Assembly: GCA_017311185.1 (NCBI GenBank)
Contig: JAESUZ010004534.1
Location: 1,116,001-1,180,000 of the forward strand
Direction of reading: 5' to 3'
Length of the DNA stretch: 64,000 nucleotides
DNA from: Proteles cristata cristata
Taxonomy: Eukaryota > Chordata > Mammalia > Carnivora > Hyaenidae
Made by a program: the position numbers and the translations under genes. The notes under the pieces were generated by a model that did not search any database, was not told where the DNA came from, and saw nothing but the letters and a program-made list of their open reading frames with translations. Of the stretch, positions 36,746 to 47,519 are shown piece by piece (position 1 is the stretch's first letter; every line of letters begins with the position of its first letter).

Positions 36746-37140
36746 TTTTTTAACTTTGAGTTCCAATTTGCATACAATAAACGGGTCCATTTTAAATGAG
36801 CGATTCAATGGAGTTTTGACAAATGTGTATGCCCATAGAAACACCACAACAATCTATATAGAATTTTCTGTTACTCCAAAATACTCCTTTGCATCTCTTT
36901 CCAATCAATACCTCTGTACCTCCTTTCCCTCCCTGACCTCGAGCAATTACATTCTTTTCTAGTTTCACTTAAACGGAACCAGATAGCAAGTACTCTTTCA
37001 TGTCTAGCTTCTCTTGCACCCAGTATTTTTGAGATTCACCCATGCTTTTGAGTGAATCAGAGTTTCTTCCATTCTCACACTGAGTAGTATTCTATAGCAT
37101 GGGTACACTGCTATTTGTTTAGCCTTTCATTCACTGAAGG
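36745..37140 (-). mobile_element. Old L1 3'-UTR fragment
   Basis: Acaccacaacaatctatata, cacttaaacggaaccagata and gagtagtattctatagcatg match the reversed L1M 3' UTR. Confidence 0.65.
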
Positions 37141-37928
37141 CTTTCAAAGTAAAGGAGGGGGAAGACAGGATTTGGTTCTAACAGTGAACTCTGGCAGCTG
37201 GGTGAAGATGAATTACAAAGTGCAATGGAGGCAGTACGGAGGCCTGTGAGAAGGCTACTCTGAGTCCAGACTAGAGGACAGCAGTTCGGGCCAAGGGGGT
37301 TGGCGTGCCTGCATCAATTCCCAGCTTTAGGCGAACAAGCTAGGGCAAGTACAGTGTACTGACCATGAGCAGCTTTACATGTGCAAACACCTGCAGAGTT
37401 GAGGTGAAGGGGTTGGGAAAGCATGCTGCCCACTAACTCCTGGCGATGCAAACCCCACGTGGGCAGCACCTGTTTCCACTTACTGATGAATCCCAAGCAC
37501 CCAGAATTTTGGGCTGCAAAGCGTATTTAAATTCTTTTAGAGTCTTCCTATCCCTTTCTCAAGTGTGAAGGTAAACTAAGAGAACACTTCAACTTGACTC
37601 TTGTGTTTCATCTCTGCCAACCCTGATTGAGAAGATTCACAAGCATGACCCTGGAGTCCATGGGGTCCAAACAGTAAGGTAGCAGAGAGACTGAGAACCT
37701 CCAGCCTGGCATGCAGATGCAGCCTCGCACCCTCTAGCAAGAGCAATAGCCACGAGTCACTTCCACGTAAAAGTTAGAACCCTAGCCTGGGAAGAGTTCT
37801 AAGGGTTTCTCAAGCCCATCTTTTGAAACCTTCAAGAGCATTAAGGCTTGAAATCTCTACTGTATCACAGAAAACAAGGTTGAGAAAAGGTGCAGGCCTT
37901 GATTTAAAAACCCCCTTAGGCCTTTTGG
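37140..37928. other. Intron sequence, nothing recognised
   Basis: GC content is higher than the surroundings. No exon with splice support and no family recognised. Confidence 0.45.
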
Positions 37929-38145
37929 AGATGCCTGGGTGGCTCAGTCAGTTAAGCGTCTGACTTTGGCACAGGTCATGATCTCTCAGTTTGTGGGTTT
38001 GAGCCCCACATCAGGCTCTGTGTTGACAGCTCAGCGCCTGGAGCCTGTTTTGGATTCTGTATCTCCCTCTCTCTGCCCCTCCCCTGCGTGCACACGCTCT
38101 CTCTGTCTCTCTCACTCTCTAAAAAATAAACATTAAAAAAAATAT
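37929..38145 (+). mobile_element. CAN-SINE
   Basis: Head gatgcctgggtggctcagtc and tail ctaaaaaataaacattaaaa. Confidence 0.96.
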
Positions 38146-38181
38146 TTTTTAAACCCTTGGGCTTTTAAAAATACTTTCCAG

Positions 38182-38360
38182 GGGGCGCCTGGGTGGCCCT
38201 GTCAGTTAAGTGTCAGACTTTGGTTCAGATCATGATATTATAGTGTGTGAGTTCAAGACCTGCATCGGGCTCTCTGCTGTCCATACAGAGCCTGCTTCAG
38301 ATCCTCTGTCCTTCCCCCATGCTTTCTCTTTGTCTCAAAAATAAACATTAAAAAAATAAT
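38182..38360 (+). mobile_element. CAN-SINE
   Basis: Head gggcgcctgggtggccctgt. Duplication aatactttccag (38170-38181) / aatacttttcag (38361-38372). Confidence 0.96.
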
Positions 38361-38372
38361 AATACTTTTCAG

Positions 38373-39445
38373 TATCCCCAAACCCTAGACACTACCTCTA
38401 ACCTAACAGGTTCACTACATATTTGTGAAAGAAAGGAGAAAAACTCCCTCCTCACAATTATCCCTCACCTTCTTAGCCTTTGTAGGAGTTGGGGAGTGTG
38501 GGGAGAGAATCTCCCACAAAATTCCCAAACTTCAAACAAGGTTTAGGCTCTCCTGCCCTTACTCATTAAGTTGGTAGGTACTACGTGCAGGTCACATCAC
38601 ACAGTAGCAACCACAAGGTCTGTGATACACCTCTGCAAACCTCCTGCTATTACCACCCCATGTGCATGGCCCAGTTTTTCAGAAGCCCGATCAGTGTTCT
38701 CCTAAGTGGCTTTAGTTCTATCATCTATTTTTAACAGTCCTCTGGGGATTCCCTTTCAAACTAGTGTCGTCTTAAATGATGCTGACAGATGTCCTCATCC
38801 TGAGCTATGGATGTTCTCTCTTTGTGGGCTGTGGCTTTGCTGACTGTTTGCTTCATGTGTAGGCTTCACGGACTGGGGGATCTTAGGGAATCTCTCTATG
38901 GCCAGTGAGATTTGTCAGAGAAAGATATTCCACTACTGTGCCTGCGAGTACCTGTCTACCTGTCAGTCCTCTGGGAACCAAGTGGGGAACACAGGTTGCG
39001 AGAAGGAAGTCACCACATTCAGTATGTCCACATTCACTCAATCCTCTGTCCAACTGTGCCTGGTGCCCCTGGGGTAAAGGGCATCTTATTCTCCATAGAG
39101 AAGAATCTCAAAGTCTTTGCCAAGGGGGAGGAGAGAGCCACCCTCCTCTAAAGAGTGAAGGAGAGGATATGGAAAATTTTTCCAGAGATTTTTAGATCAA
39201 TAGTCCTACCTTTAGAAATTTCCCAAGCTTCCTGACACTTAAATAAGGGCTAAGACTACTGAAGGGTTCCACGGTGTTAGTGAGCGACTTCCCAGTTTTT
39301 CACATTGTCAGATTAGGATTCAACTTTCTTAGGTTGCTAAGTCAGTTAAGAATCATGTTTTGGTTCTTCATTTTCAAGAATGCTATCTTCTCTACTTTTC
39401 CTTATGGGCTTGTGTCTTTCAAAACACACACACCCACACATATAC
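38373..39445. other. Intron sequence, nothing recognised
   Basis: No confident repeat or exon. Overlapping open frames at 38905-39195 show no known motif and lack splice support. Confidence 0.45.
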
Positions 39446-39458
39446 ACAACTCAATTCA

Positions 39459-39572
39459 GGGCACCTGGTTGGCTCAGTCAGTGGAGCTGCAACTCTTGAT
39501 CTCAGGGCAGTGAGCTCAAGCCCCACGTTGGGTATGGAGCCTACTTAAAATAGTAAAAATAAAAATAAAAAC
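39459..39572 (+). mobile_element. Short CAN-SINE without CT-rich stretch
   Basis: Head gggcacctggttggctcagt, then ttgatctcagggcagtgagc and ccccacgttgggtatggagc, followed directly by the A-rich tail. Confidence 0.92.
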
Positions 39573-39708
39573 TTCAATTCACTGATTAGAAAAAAATGTG
39601 TATAGTTAAGCTATCATCTTTACTTCAAACTGGTTAAAACACATTCTTCAATTTCCTCAAAAGATATAATGACATATTTCTGAATCTTTAATTTAAAACC
39701 TCTTTTCA

Positions 39709-39903
39709 TGGTGCCTGGGTGGCTCAGTCAGTTAAGCATCCAACTCTTGGTTTTGGTTCAGGTTCAAGCCTCAGGTCAAGCTCTGTGCTGGCAGCCCGGA
39801 GCCTGCTTGGTGTTCTCTGTCTTCCTCTCTCTGCCCCTCCCCTACTCTCACTATCTTTCCCTCTCTCTCAAAATAAATAAATAAACTTGAAAATTTTTAA
39901 ATA
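39709..39903 (+). mobile_element. CAN-SINE
   Basis: Head tggtgcctgggtggctcagt. Flanking aaacctcttttcat / aaatctcttttcat is the duplication. About 20 bases are missing in the gatctc region. Confidence 0.95.
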
Positions 39904-39919
39904 AATAAAATCTCTTTTC

Positions 39920-40402
39920 ATAATTGAGAAATGAAAGATGTTAGTTGGGTATAGTACCTCTTGGGTCAAGTACTTTCTAATGAAGCAGGTATTTTAAGAT
40001 TTTCTAATTTCCAGCTTATAAGATGATCTCATTCTACATTCTCTGCATACAATTTGGTGCTTTTTTTTCTTTCTAGAAGATTTAAAGATTTTTTTCCTCT
40101 TGATATACCTAGAAGAGTTACTTTTTTTCATTAATCTTGTCTGAAACTTAGTGAATCTTTGCAACAACACATCAAGGCTTTCTCAAGAACAGTGGAAAAA
40201 AAAATCTCCATTATTTCGTTTAAAATTTTAAAATTAATTATTCCTTTGTCTATCTTCTCTTCATGAAACTGTCACATATGCACAAATTCTCTTGGACTAT
40301 CCCTTCACATCTCTTATTTCACACATTTCATTCTCTTTACCTTTTAACTACATATTTTGAGAAATTTCCATTTATTCCTTAGGGTCAGTAATTTGGTTCT
40401 TA
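39920..40402. other. Intron sequence, nothing recognised
   Basis: AT-rich, T-rich tracts only. Confidence 0.45.
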
Positions 40403-40415
40403 AAAGTGACCATCC

Positions 40416-40647
40416 GGGGTGCCTGGGTGGCTCAGTAGGTTAACCAATCGACTTTGGCTCAAGTCATGATCTCACAGTTTGTGGGTTCGAGCCCTGCATC
40501 AGACTGCGCTGCCAGCTAGCTCGGAGCCTGGGGCCTGTTTCAGATTCTGTGTCCCCCTCTCTCTTTGACCCTCCCCTGCTCATGTTGTCTCTCTGTCTCT
40601 CTGTCTCTCTCTCTCTCAGAAATAAATAAAACATTTAAAAAAATTTT
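40416..40647 (+). mobile_element. CAN-SINE
   Basis: Duplication aaagtgaccatcc is exact at 40403-40415 and 40648-40660. Head ggggtgcctgggtggctcag. Confidence 0.98.
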
Positions 40648-40660
40648 AAAGTGACCATCC

Positions 40661-41098
40661 CACCTTTCACTTTGCTGAAATACTTCTAAAAATCAGAGGT
40701 TTTATAGTTTATTGAGGTCTTTCTCTTCTAATTTAATGTCCTTAAATGTTCTTACCATTTTTCAGTAAGCTCTGCCACTTACTCCTATAGGAATTCTAAC
40801 ATAGCACGGCCTGTCCTCAGCGATTCTTCTAGGTCTTCCTCCATACATGGTAAGCCTTTTCCTTTGTATATTCTGGGCAAAGGACCAGGCGCTGGTATGC
40901 TGGTGAATGATTAACAATCAACTCGGGAGTGAAGGATGAAAAAACGCACCAGTGTGCAGGTTTTGATGGTTTCCTCACTGTAAATACTTTCTCCAAGGCT
41001 GATTTCAAACTACAGGCATCACGTCAGAGAGGATGGATTGGGCACAGAGGAGCAGCACCCCAGATCCGCCCTGGTGAGGTGCCGCAGCGGTCTAAGTG
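40661..41098. other. Intron sequence, nothing recognised
   Basis: No confident repeat or exon. Confidence 0.4.
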
Positions 41099-41285
41099 CT
41101 ACCTCATCCTTGAAGCCATCCCTGATCCTCTGACTTGGAAGTGGTTTTTCTCTGTGGTTAGTTCTTTACATATTTATTATTCTTGTAAATATAAGCTTCT
41201 TAAGTGCAGGGAATATGTATTATTTGCTTTCTATTCTCTTCTAGAGCCTATACCAATTATCTGGTGAATGATTTTAATGACTGAA
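41099..41285 (+). mobile_element. L2 3' end
   Basis: Ctacctcatccttgaagcca, tccctgatcctctgacttgg and aagcttcttaagtgcaggga match the L2 3' UTR in order. Confidence 0.8.
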
Positions 41286-41782
41286 TTCTCAAAGGCAACG
41301 CCCAAATTTCATTTTACCACTATCACTAGCTAGACCCCAAGACGTGACCTGCACTGCCCACCTGCTAGTGCCCACTAGCCTTAGTCCCCATTTTTCCTTA
41401 CGCTCGTCTTTCCAGCTTACCTCTTGACTTAGACAAAAGACCCTATAGGGATAATCTGTGACAGAAACCAAAACTACCCCCAAAGCAATAACAACTGCCC
41501 AAAGAGTACCAACCAGTCAGACCACCCAGACCAGTTTAAAACTCACCACCCCACCCCCCCTACCCCCAACTTGTAACTGCACAGATGGGCACTGGAATGA
41601 CTGACAGTTACCTTTACCTCATTATACTAAAATCTCCACCAAAGGAGGAACAAGCCTCATTTACATAACAAACAATGTATATACAGGTTTGTTTCCTTAT
41701 GGCACATATGAGACTTTATGCCTGCCTTTACGTAAATACAAAGACGAGGCTCCGTGTCTAAATATTCATCCTAACCCTTATT
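41286..41782. other. Intron sequence, nothing recognised
   Basis: Contains a C-rich stretch (caccccaccccccctacccc, 41550-41569). No family recognised. Confidence 0.45.
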
Positions 41783-41796
41783 TAAAGTAACTGATT

Positions 41797-42034
41797 GGGG
41801 CGCCTGGGTGGCTTAGTCGGTTAAGCGTCCGGCTTTCGCTTAGGTCATGATCTCGCGGTTCGTGGGTTCGAGCCCCGCGTCGGGCTCTGTGCTGACTGCC
41901 AGCTCAGAGCCTGGACCCTGTTTCAGTCTGTGACTCCCTCTCTCTCTGACCCTCCCCTGCTCACGCTGTCTCTATCTCTCCTAGAAATAAATAAAACATT
42001 AAAAAAAAAATTTAAAAAAAAAATAATAAAAAAA
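41797..42034 (+). mobile_element. Young-type felid SINE
   Basis: Head ggggcgcctgggtggcttag; gctttcgcttaggtcatgat; tail ctagaaataaataaaacatt. Duplication taaagtaactgatt is exact at 41783-41796 and 42035-42048. Confidence 0.98.
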
Positions 42035-42130
42035 TAAAGTAACTGATTCACCCTTGCTCAGACAGGCACAGCTTTGGAAGTTATTCCCTATGATCTCCTC
42101 ATTTGCTAAAAATTAAGTTCCCCTTACTTT

Positions 42131-42158
42131 ATTGTATTGTATTGTATTGTATTGTATT
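42131..42158 (+). repeat. (ATTGT)n microsatellite
   Basis: Five to six units of attgt. Confidence 0.95.
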
Positions 42159-42391
42159 TTAATTATCTTGTTACACAGCTCTGTGCAACAGAAACCATGG
42201 TGGGGTGTCTACCTATGACTCACCCAGGAGCAAACTCCTACTGATTTGGTTATGCCACTTTTAAAGGAACAGAAATACTAAATTTGACTTGACTAAATTT
42301 AATGGAAGAGAGAAAGGTATAATTAATGGTATATTACTGGTGTTGAATCTAGTTTTTGGTAAAAACCTGCAACTTTCCAGAAGAGAAAAGT

Positions 42392-42472
42392 AATTCTGAT
42401 CTTTTCTTTTGATGGGGCTAAAGGTTAAACTGTAGCAAGGCAATAGAGAAAAGAGTCCAAAATGTTCATTAC
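42392..42472 (+). repeat. 81-bp direct repeat, copy 1
   Basis: Begins aattctgatcttttcttttg and ends aaaatgttcattac. Aligns without gaps to 44039-44119 with 8 differences. Family unknown. Confidence 0.92.
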
Positions 42473-42479
42473 TGGCCAC

Positions 42480-43087
42480 TTGAAATTATAATTCTTAAAA
42501 TATCTTCTTCCTCATTTTCCCTTTACTCCAGAGTCAAAATAACATCTTCCCCAGTTTTCATTTATTTTTCAAATAAATGGACAGCAGTTTTTCAACATGA
42601 GAATCTAATAAGCAGACATGACGAATACATTCTTGTGCATCCTAGTTTTTAGTTTCAGGCACAGTCATTCCAAAGGTTAACCTTAGAACCGTTAGTAACT
42701 CTGTCCTAGACCACAAACATATTTGGGATAATAAACACACATAATAGAAAATTTTAATGCAGTCACAAAAACACGTCCTTGACTGCAAACACTGCCTAGG
42801 AGAGCTGGACAGATGGGAAGCAGACGGGTAATCCCAAAGGGACAAAATGACCTGGCCTCAAACATACGGAGAAGATCCTGGATTAACTTCAGTGGCCACT
42901 TCCTGCTGTCTTTTTCAGGCACATATATCAAACAATCAAAGATGATACAGTTTAAAATATCAGATACTCGTTCTAGGGAAAAATAGGAAGGAGGAAACAG
43001 AGTAATCTGAAGAACAAGTGATAGCAGCCATTCAGAGAAGGACTGACCAGAGAATAATGTGAGGGAAGACAGTAAGAGCTCCACATT
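42480..43087. other. Intron sequence, nothing recognised
   Basis: A 130-codon minus-strand open frame (42692-43084) has no known motif. No interspersed repeat recognised. Confidence 0.45.
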
Positions 43088-43103
43088 AAGAATGGCAAAG
43101 TGA

Positions 43104-43326
43104 GGGGCGCCTGGGTGGCTTAGTCGGTTAAGCGTCCGACTCTCGCTTGGGTCATGATCTCGCGGTTCGTGGGTTCGAGCCCCGCGTCGGGCTCTGTGCT
43201 GACTGCCGGCTCAGAGCCTGGAGCCTGTTTCAGTCTGTGACTGCCTCTCTCTCTGACCCTCCCCTGCTCACGCTGTCTCTCTCTCTCCTAGAAATAAATG
43301 AAAAACATTTAAAAAAAAAAAAAAAA
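43104..43326 (+). mobile_element. Young-type felid SINE
   Basis: Head ggggcgcctgggtggcttag; gggttcgagccccgcgtcgg intact. Duplication aagaatggcaaagtgag at 43088-43104 and 43327-43343. Confidence 0.98.
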
Positions 43327-43454
43327 AAGAATGGCAAAGTGAGGTGTGTACTTTTAAAGTGCTGACAGGTATTCTACAACAACAACATACAGCATACTCT
43401 GAAAACCTGTATGATTTGTGATTGTGAATCCTGGCACAATTGAATGATACCAAA

Positions 43455-43620
43455 ATAGGAGATGGAAACTCTAAGTTCAGCTTCTGGCTTTATTATACTA
43501 CTGGCCATTTAGCCTTATCAAGGTCTCTGGGCTTTGGTTTCCTCACATGGAAAATAAAGAGATTAAATAATTGAGATTAAATAATTGCTAATGGTCCTTC
43601 TCACAACTTCTAACAATTTT
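43455..43620 (+). repeat. MIR
   Basis: Tctctgggctttggtttcct, cacatggaaaataaagagat match the MIR core. Contains a doubled gagattaaataatt at about 43559-43586. Confidence 0.7.
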
Positions 43621-44038
43621 TATAACTCTGTTCCTATCTTGTATAAGCATTAATAGAATTACAGTGTCCATGCTGATAATTCCCTATCAAAACAGAAATG
43701 TAATATATTAAGTTTATCACGGAAAATGGTGATGTTAAGTTTTAAGTAAATCTCTGAGTTCCCTTGCAAATGTGCAACATTTTCTGCTGCTAAATATATA
43801 GCACATAGTAATCAACTTCAGTTACAAACTTTAAATGCCTCATTTTCTTCTCCATGGTAGTGGGATCTAATACATCTATGTACACATATAGACATACCCA
43901 CAAATGTATGTACGCAAGCGTGTTTGCTCTAAAAGTTCCCTCAAGTTTTCACCTGTTGCCTCCTATTGTTTCATGACACGTGACCACCGCAGATGCATTA
44001 GCCAGCAGGCTTAAACCACACAGAAATCCTGAAAATAG
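43621..44038. other. Intron sequence, nothing recognised
   Basis: AT-rich; no confident feature. Confidence 0.45.
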
Positions 44039-44119
44039 AATTCTGATCTTTTCTCTTGATCGGGCTAGAGGTTAAACTATAGTAAGGCAGCAGAGAAGAG
44101 AGTCCAAAATGTTCATTAC
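44039..44119 (+). repeat. 81-bp direct repeat, copy 2
   Basis: Begins aattctgatcttttctcttg and ends aaaatgttcattac. Pair of 42392-42472. Confidence 0.92.
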
Positions 44120-44200
44120 AGTTGAATTTCTCACTCAACAAAATTACGGATTACTGCACATTCATAAGTCATTCATGAATACTCAAAACCATGAATATCA

Positions 44201-44410
44201 GGGGTGCCTAGTGGCACAATCGGTTAAGCGTCCAACCTCCGCTCAGGTCATGATCTCGCAGTTTGTGGGTTTGAGCCCTGTGTCGGGCTCTGTGCTGACA
44301 GCTCAGAGCCTGGAGCCTGCTTCAGATTCTGTGTCTCCCTCTCTCTCTGCCCTCCCGCCCCCTGAGCATGCTCTGTCTCTAAAACAAACATTTTAAAAAA
44401 ATGTTTTTTT
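44201..44410 (+). mobile_element. CAN-SINE beside a PCCA exon
   Basis: Head ggggtgcctagtggcacaat and tail ctctaaaacaaacattttaa. It lies about 150 bases into the intron downstream of the 44563 exon, antisense to PCCA. Confidence 0.95.
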
Positions 44411-44562
44411 AATCATTAATGTCAATAGTCTAGGATACTCTGTTAATAAATCAAGTACAGTATATACCAAAGGCTTTAATTTCAAAACAGAAAAACTATA
44501 CATTATAATAAAGTATAAAAGTAATAAGTTTAATATAGTAAAATACTTCAATGCACACAAAC

Positions 44563-44673
44563 CTTTAAAGCCATCCGGATACGTGTCAGAAAGAAATTTA
44601 GTGTTGATGTCTCCTTCTATAAAACGTGAGTTGATTATCACCTCTCGGAGTAACGCAATATTATGTGTAACAC
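44563..44673 (-). CDS. PCCA: PCCA internal exon, end of biotin-carboxylase domain
   Basis: Propionyl-CoA carboxylase alpha subunit. With PCCB it forms the mitochondrial enzyme that uses ATP, bicarbonate and biotin to turn propionyl-CoA into D-methylmalonyl-CoA, in the breakdown of Ile, Val, Met, Thr and odd-chain fatty acids. Read on the minus strand, a T-rich tract ending in ttatttttag precedes a 111-nt exon, and the donor is AAAG|gtttgtg. The exon enters at codon position 2 and leaves after position 1. It encodes [17 protein letters not shown], then [17 protein letters not shown], which I recognise as PCCA. The first codon is completed as Gly by the preceding exon, matching the known RGVTHN. 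In the family this segment closes the biotin-carboxylase domain. No stop or frameshift is present. By recalled human numbering it is probably exon 17 (unverified). The next exon is 14.1 kb away at 30348-30456, and the phases match. Confidence 0.96.
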
Positions 44674-44889
44674 CTAAAAATAAGAAGATATCAGATGGAG
44701 TTAGAGAACAATGAATCAGTTAAAATACCTAAGCCTTATTATTTAGAGAAATTTATCATCTGTGTCTTATGACCTAGCAAGAACTAGGTAAGATTATCCA
44801 TCTCTTTGACTTTAAGCAACGACAAAAAAGGTCTAAATCTGTGGTAGCAATAAAACTCTAAACATAAGCCTGAGAATCTTGTGACTGCC

Positions 44890-46275
44890 AAGTCAATTCA
44901 ATAGGGAAATAAATGTCTTTTCAGTAAATGGTACTAGCACAACTAGATGTCCATTTGGGAAAAAAAGACAATGAACTTCAACCATTAACTTATACCATAA
45001 ACAAAAATTAACCCAAATTGGATCACAAACCTAAAAGTAAGCCCTAAAACTGTAAGACTTACGGGAAACATAGGAGAAAAATCTGGTATTTTGAGGTAGG
45101 CAACAGATTCTTAGGCAGCACACAAAAACCATGAGCCACAAAAAAAGAAATTGTACTTTATCAAAATTTAGAAGTCTGCTTCAAAGGATACAGTCAAGTA
45201 AACAAAATGGCGAGCCACAGGCAGAGAAAATGTGGGCAACACATATATCAGACAAAGAACTTGTATCTAGAATATATAAAGAATGCTTAGAGCACAATAA
45301 GATGACAATGTAAAAAATGGCAATGGAGCTGAACACATTTCACAAAAGAAAATATGCAAATAAAAAGTTGTTCAGAGTGCCTGGATGGCTCAGTTGGTTG
45401 AACATCTGACTTCAGCTCAGGTCGTGATCTCAGGGTTTGTGAGTTTGAGGACCACACTGGGCTCAGTGCTGTCAGCGCAGAGCCCACTTTGGATTCTCCG
45501 TCCCCCTCTCTCTGTCCCTTCCCCACTTGTACACTCTCAAAAATAAATAAAACATTTTCTAAAAAGTTGTTCAACATTGCTATCATCAATGAAATACAAT
45601 GAGATCCCTCCTAAAACCAATTTAAGTGGCTAAAGGTTAGAAGACAGAAATATCACATATCAATGTGGACGTGGAACAGCAGAATTGTCACACCCTGTGG
45701 TGAGGATATAAATGGCACAAACATTTTGGAACTACTTGGCAGTTTCTTAAAGAGTTAAACATATCCTCACACAGAAGATTCAGACAAGTCACTCCTAAGT
45801 AACCTATACAAACACTTATACACATACGTTATTACTTTATTTGCAATAGTCAAATCTGCAAACAATCTAAATGTCCATCAACAGGTCAATGAATTAGCAA
45901 AGTGTGGTTTGTCCATACAATGAAATTCTATTTAGCAATAAAAAGACAGGGGTTACTAAACACAAAAGGATGACTCTCAAAAAAATTATGCTGAATTTTG
46001 AAAGACTTCTGCAGGAGTCCAGTAATATAAAATTTCAGAAAAGGCTAAACAACCTACAGTGACAGAAAGGAGATCACCCGGTTGCACCGGGTCAGGGACA
46101 GAGAGACATAGGACTGCAAACGCCAAGGAGGAAACTTTTGGAGGTGATAGAAATGTTCAGCATCCTGATTATGGTGATGGCTTCACAGTGAATACATATG
46201 TCGAAACTCATCAAACTGAATAAATATGAGAAGTTCATTTTATGTCAAGTACACTTCAATGAGTAGTAAGAAAGG
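44890..46275 (+). mobile_element. Old L1 ORF2 C-terminus and 3' UTR
   Basis: Gaacttgtatctagaatata, tttcacaaaagaaaatatgc, gaggatataaatggcacaaa, aatgtccatcaacaggtcaa and ttttatgtcaagtacacttc follow the L1 3' order. It has many stops and is split by a SINE at 45376-45561. Confidence 0.85.
45376..45561 (+). mobile_element. CAN-SINE inside L1
   Basis: Head gagtgcctggatggctcagt. Duplication aaaaagttgttca at about 45362-45374 and again from 45562. Confidence 0.96.
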
Positions 46276-46710
46276 AGGAGGGGGAGATAAAAGGAAAAAA
46301 AAGAAGAGAAAGAAAAGAACAGCTTGTGATCCAGCAGGCAGCACCAAGCCTGGGACAACGGACCGCTACAAAGTTAAGTTACAATGGCTAACTGCCACAA
46401 CAGGGACTCGAAAGGTATCGGGAGAGTTCTGTGAGATAGAGGGGCTTTATGAAGGGAGTATTTGATCTTGGTCACGCAGATTACAAAGATGCAGAGAGAA
46501 TAAAAGGGAGGATGAGAGGCATGTCAAATCCAGGGGGAGCGGGAATTCCATCAGGCTTCTGCAAGAGGAGCAGGGGACAGGAGGAGCATGTTAGAGCTGA
46601 AGAAACGGGAGGTTTGCTAATTCCTCCCAGTTTCTTTACCCACTTCTGTACTCGTCTACACCATCATAGACAGCACAGTCCTCATCATACCATTCCGCCG
46701 CATGACAAAC
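46276..46710. other. Purine-rich tract then unrecognised intron sequence
   Basis: A and G tract at 46276-46318, followed by unassigned sequence of moderate GC content. No splice-supported exon. Confidence 0.45.
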
Positions 46711-46725
46711 CTAGAAAGCCTGTTT

Positions 46726-46959
46726 GGTTTTTTTTTTGTTTGGTTTTTTTTAATATTTTTATTTATTTCTGGGACAGAGAGAGAGACAGCGCGAGCAGGG
46801 GAGGGTCAGAGAGAGAGGGAGACACAGACTCTGAAATTGGCTCCAGGCTCTGAGCTGGCAGTCAGCACAGAGCCCGACGCGGGGCTCGAACCCACGAACC
46901 GCGAGATCATGACCTAAGCGAAAGTCGGACGCTTAACCGACTAAGCCACCCAGGCACCC
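46726..46959 (-). mobile_element. Young-type felid SINE
   Basis: Duplication ctagaaagcctgttt is exact at 46711-46725 and 46960-46974. The body retains gacgcggggctcgaacccac. Confidence 0.98.
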
Positions 46960-47029
46960 CTAGAAAGCCTGTTTCTGATCTTGCTATTCAAGTCTTAATA
47001 GAGTGCTCACTTTTACAAAAATATTCCAA

Positions 47030-47260
47030 AGTGAGCAAAGAATCAGACACTCAGGCTCAAGCACCAGATCTACTTCTTACCTTGGGTAAGCTGTTTCACC
47101 TCTCAAATTTTTAGTTTTCTCATTTGCAAAGTGGTGAGCACAACAGGACCTAATCTGCATTACTGTAATGAGGTACAAATGACGTAATGCTTAAGGCAAT
47201 GCCAGGTGCTCAGGAACGAGCATCAATGTTGTGCTCATTATTACCCTTTCATCCGAGAAC
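47030..47260 (+). repeat. MIR
   Basis: Ttgggtaagctgtttcacct, ttagttttctcatttgcaaa and gcaatgccaggtgctcagga follow MIR order. Confidence 0.78.
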
Positions 47261-47307
47261 TGATACATAGCAGAAGATAATATGTCGTTAATAAACATCA
47301 GACAGGG

Positions 47308-47506
47308 GAGCCAGAGTGGCTCAGTCCATTAGGAATCTGTCTCATGGTTTTTGGCTCAGGTCATAATCTCACAGTTCAGGAGTTCGAGCCCCACATTGGG
47401 CTCATGCTGCAGGTGCGGAGCCTGCTTGGGATCCTCTCTATATCTCCCTCTCTTGCTTCCCCCCCCCACCAAATAAACAAACTTAAAAAGAAAACCCACA
47501 TCAGAC
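47308..47506 (+). mobile_element. CAN-SINE
   Basis: Diverged head ggggagccagagtggctcag. Flanking acatcagaca before and after is the duplication. Confidence 0.93.
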
Positions 47507-47519
47507 AACAGTTGCACTG

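Larger units (their letters stand above)
30457..44562 (-). other. PCCA: PCCA intron between the two visible exons (complete, 14,106 bp)
   Basis: A complete GT-AG intron, with donor gtttgtg at its high-coordinate end and acceptor tttccctcag at its low-coordinate end. The host phase is 1. It contains about 16 SINEs, a SINE-split MER5A, L1 fragments, an L2 3' end and a diverged 81-bp direct repeat. Confidence 0.93.

Noticed and set aside
42692..43084. 130-codon minus-strand open frame near the PCCA exon
   Set aside because: No PCCA or other motif recognised and no matching splice acceptor and donor in frame; probably chance.
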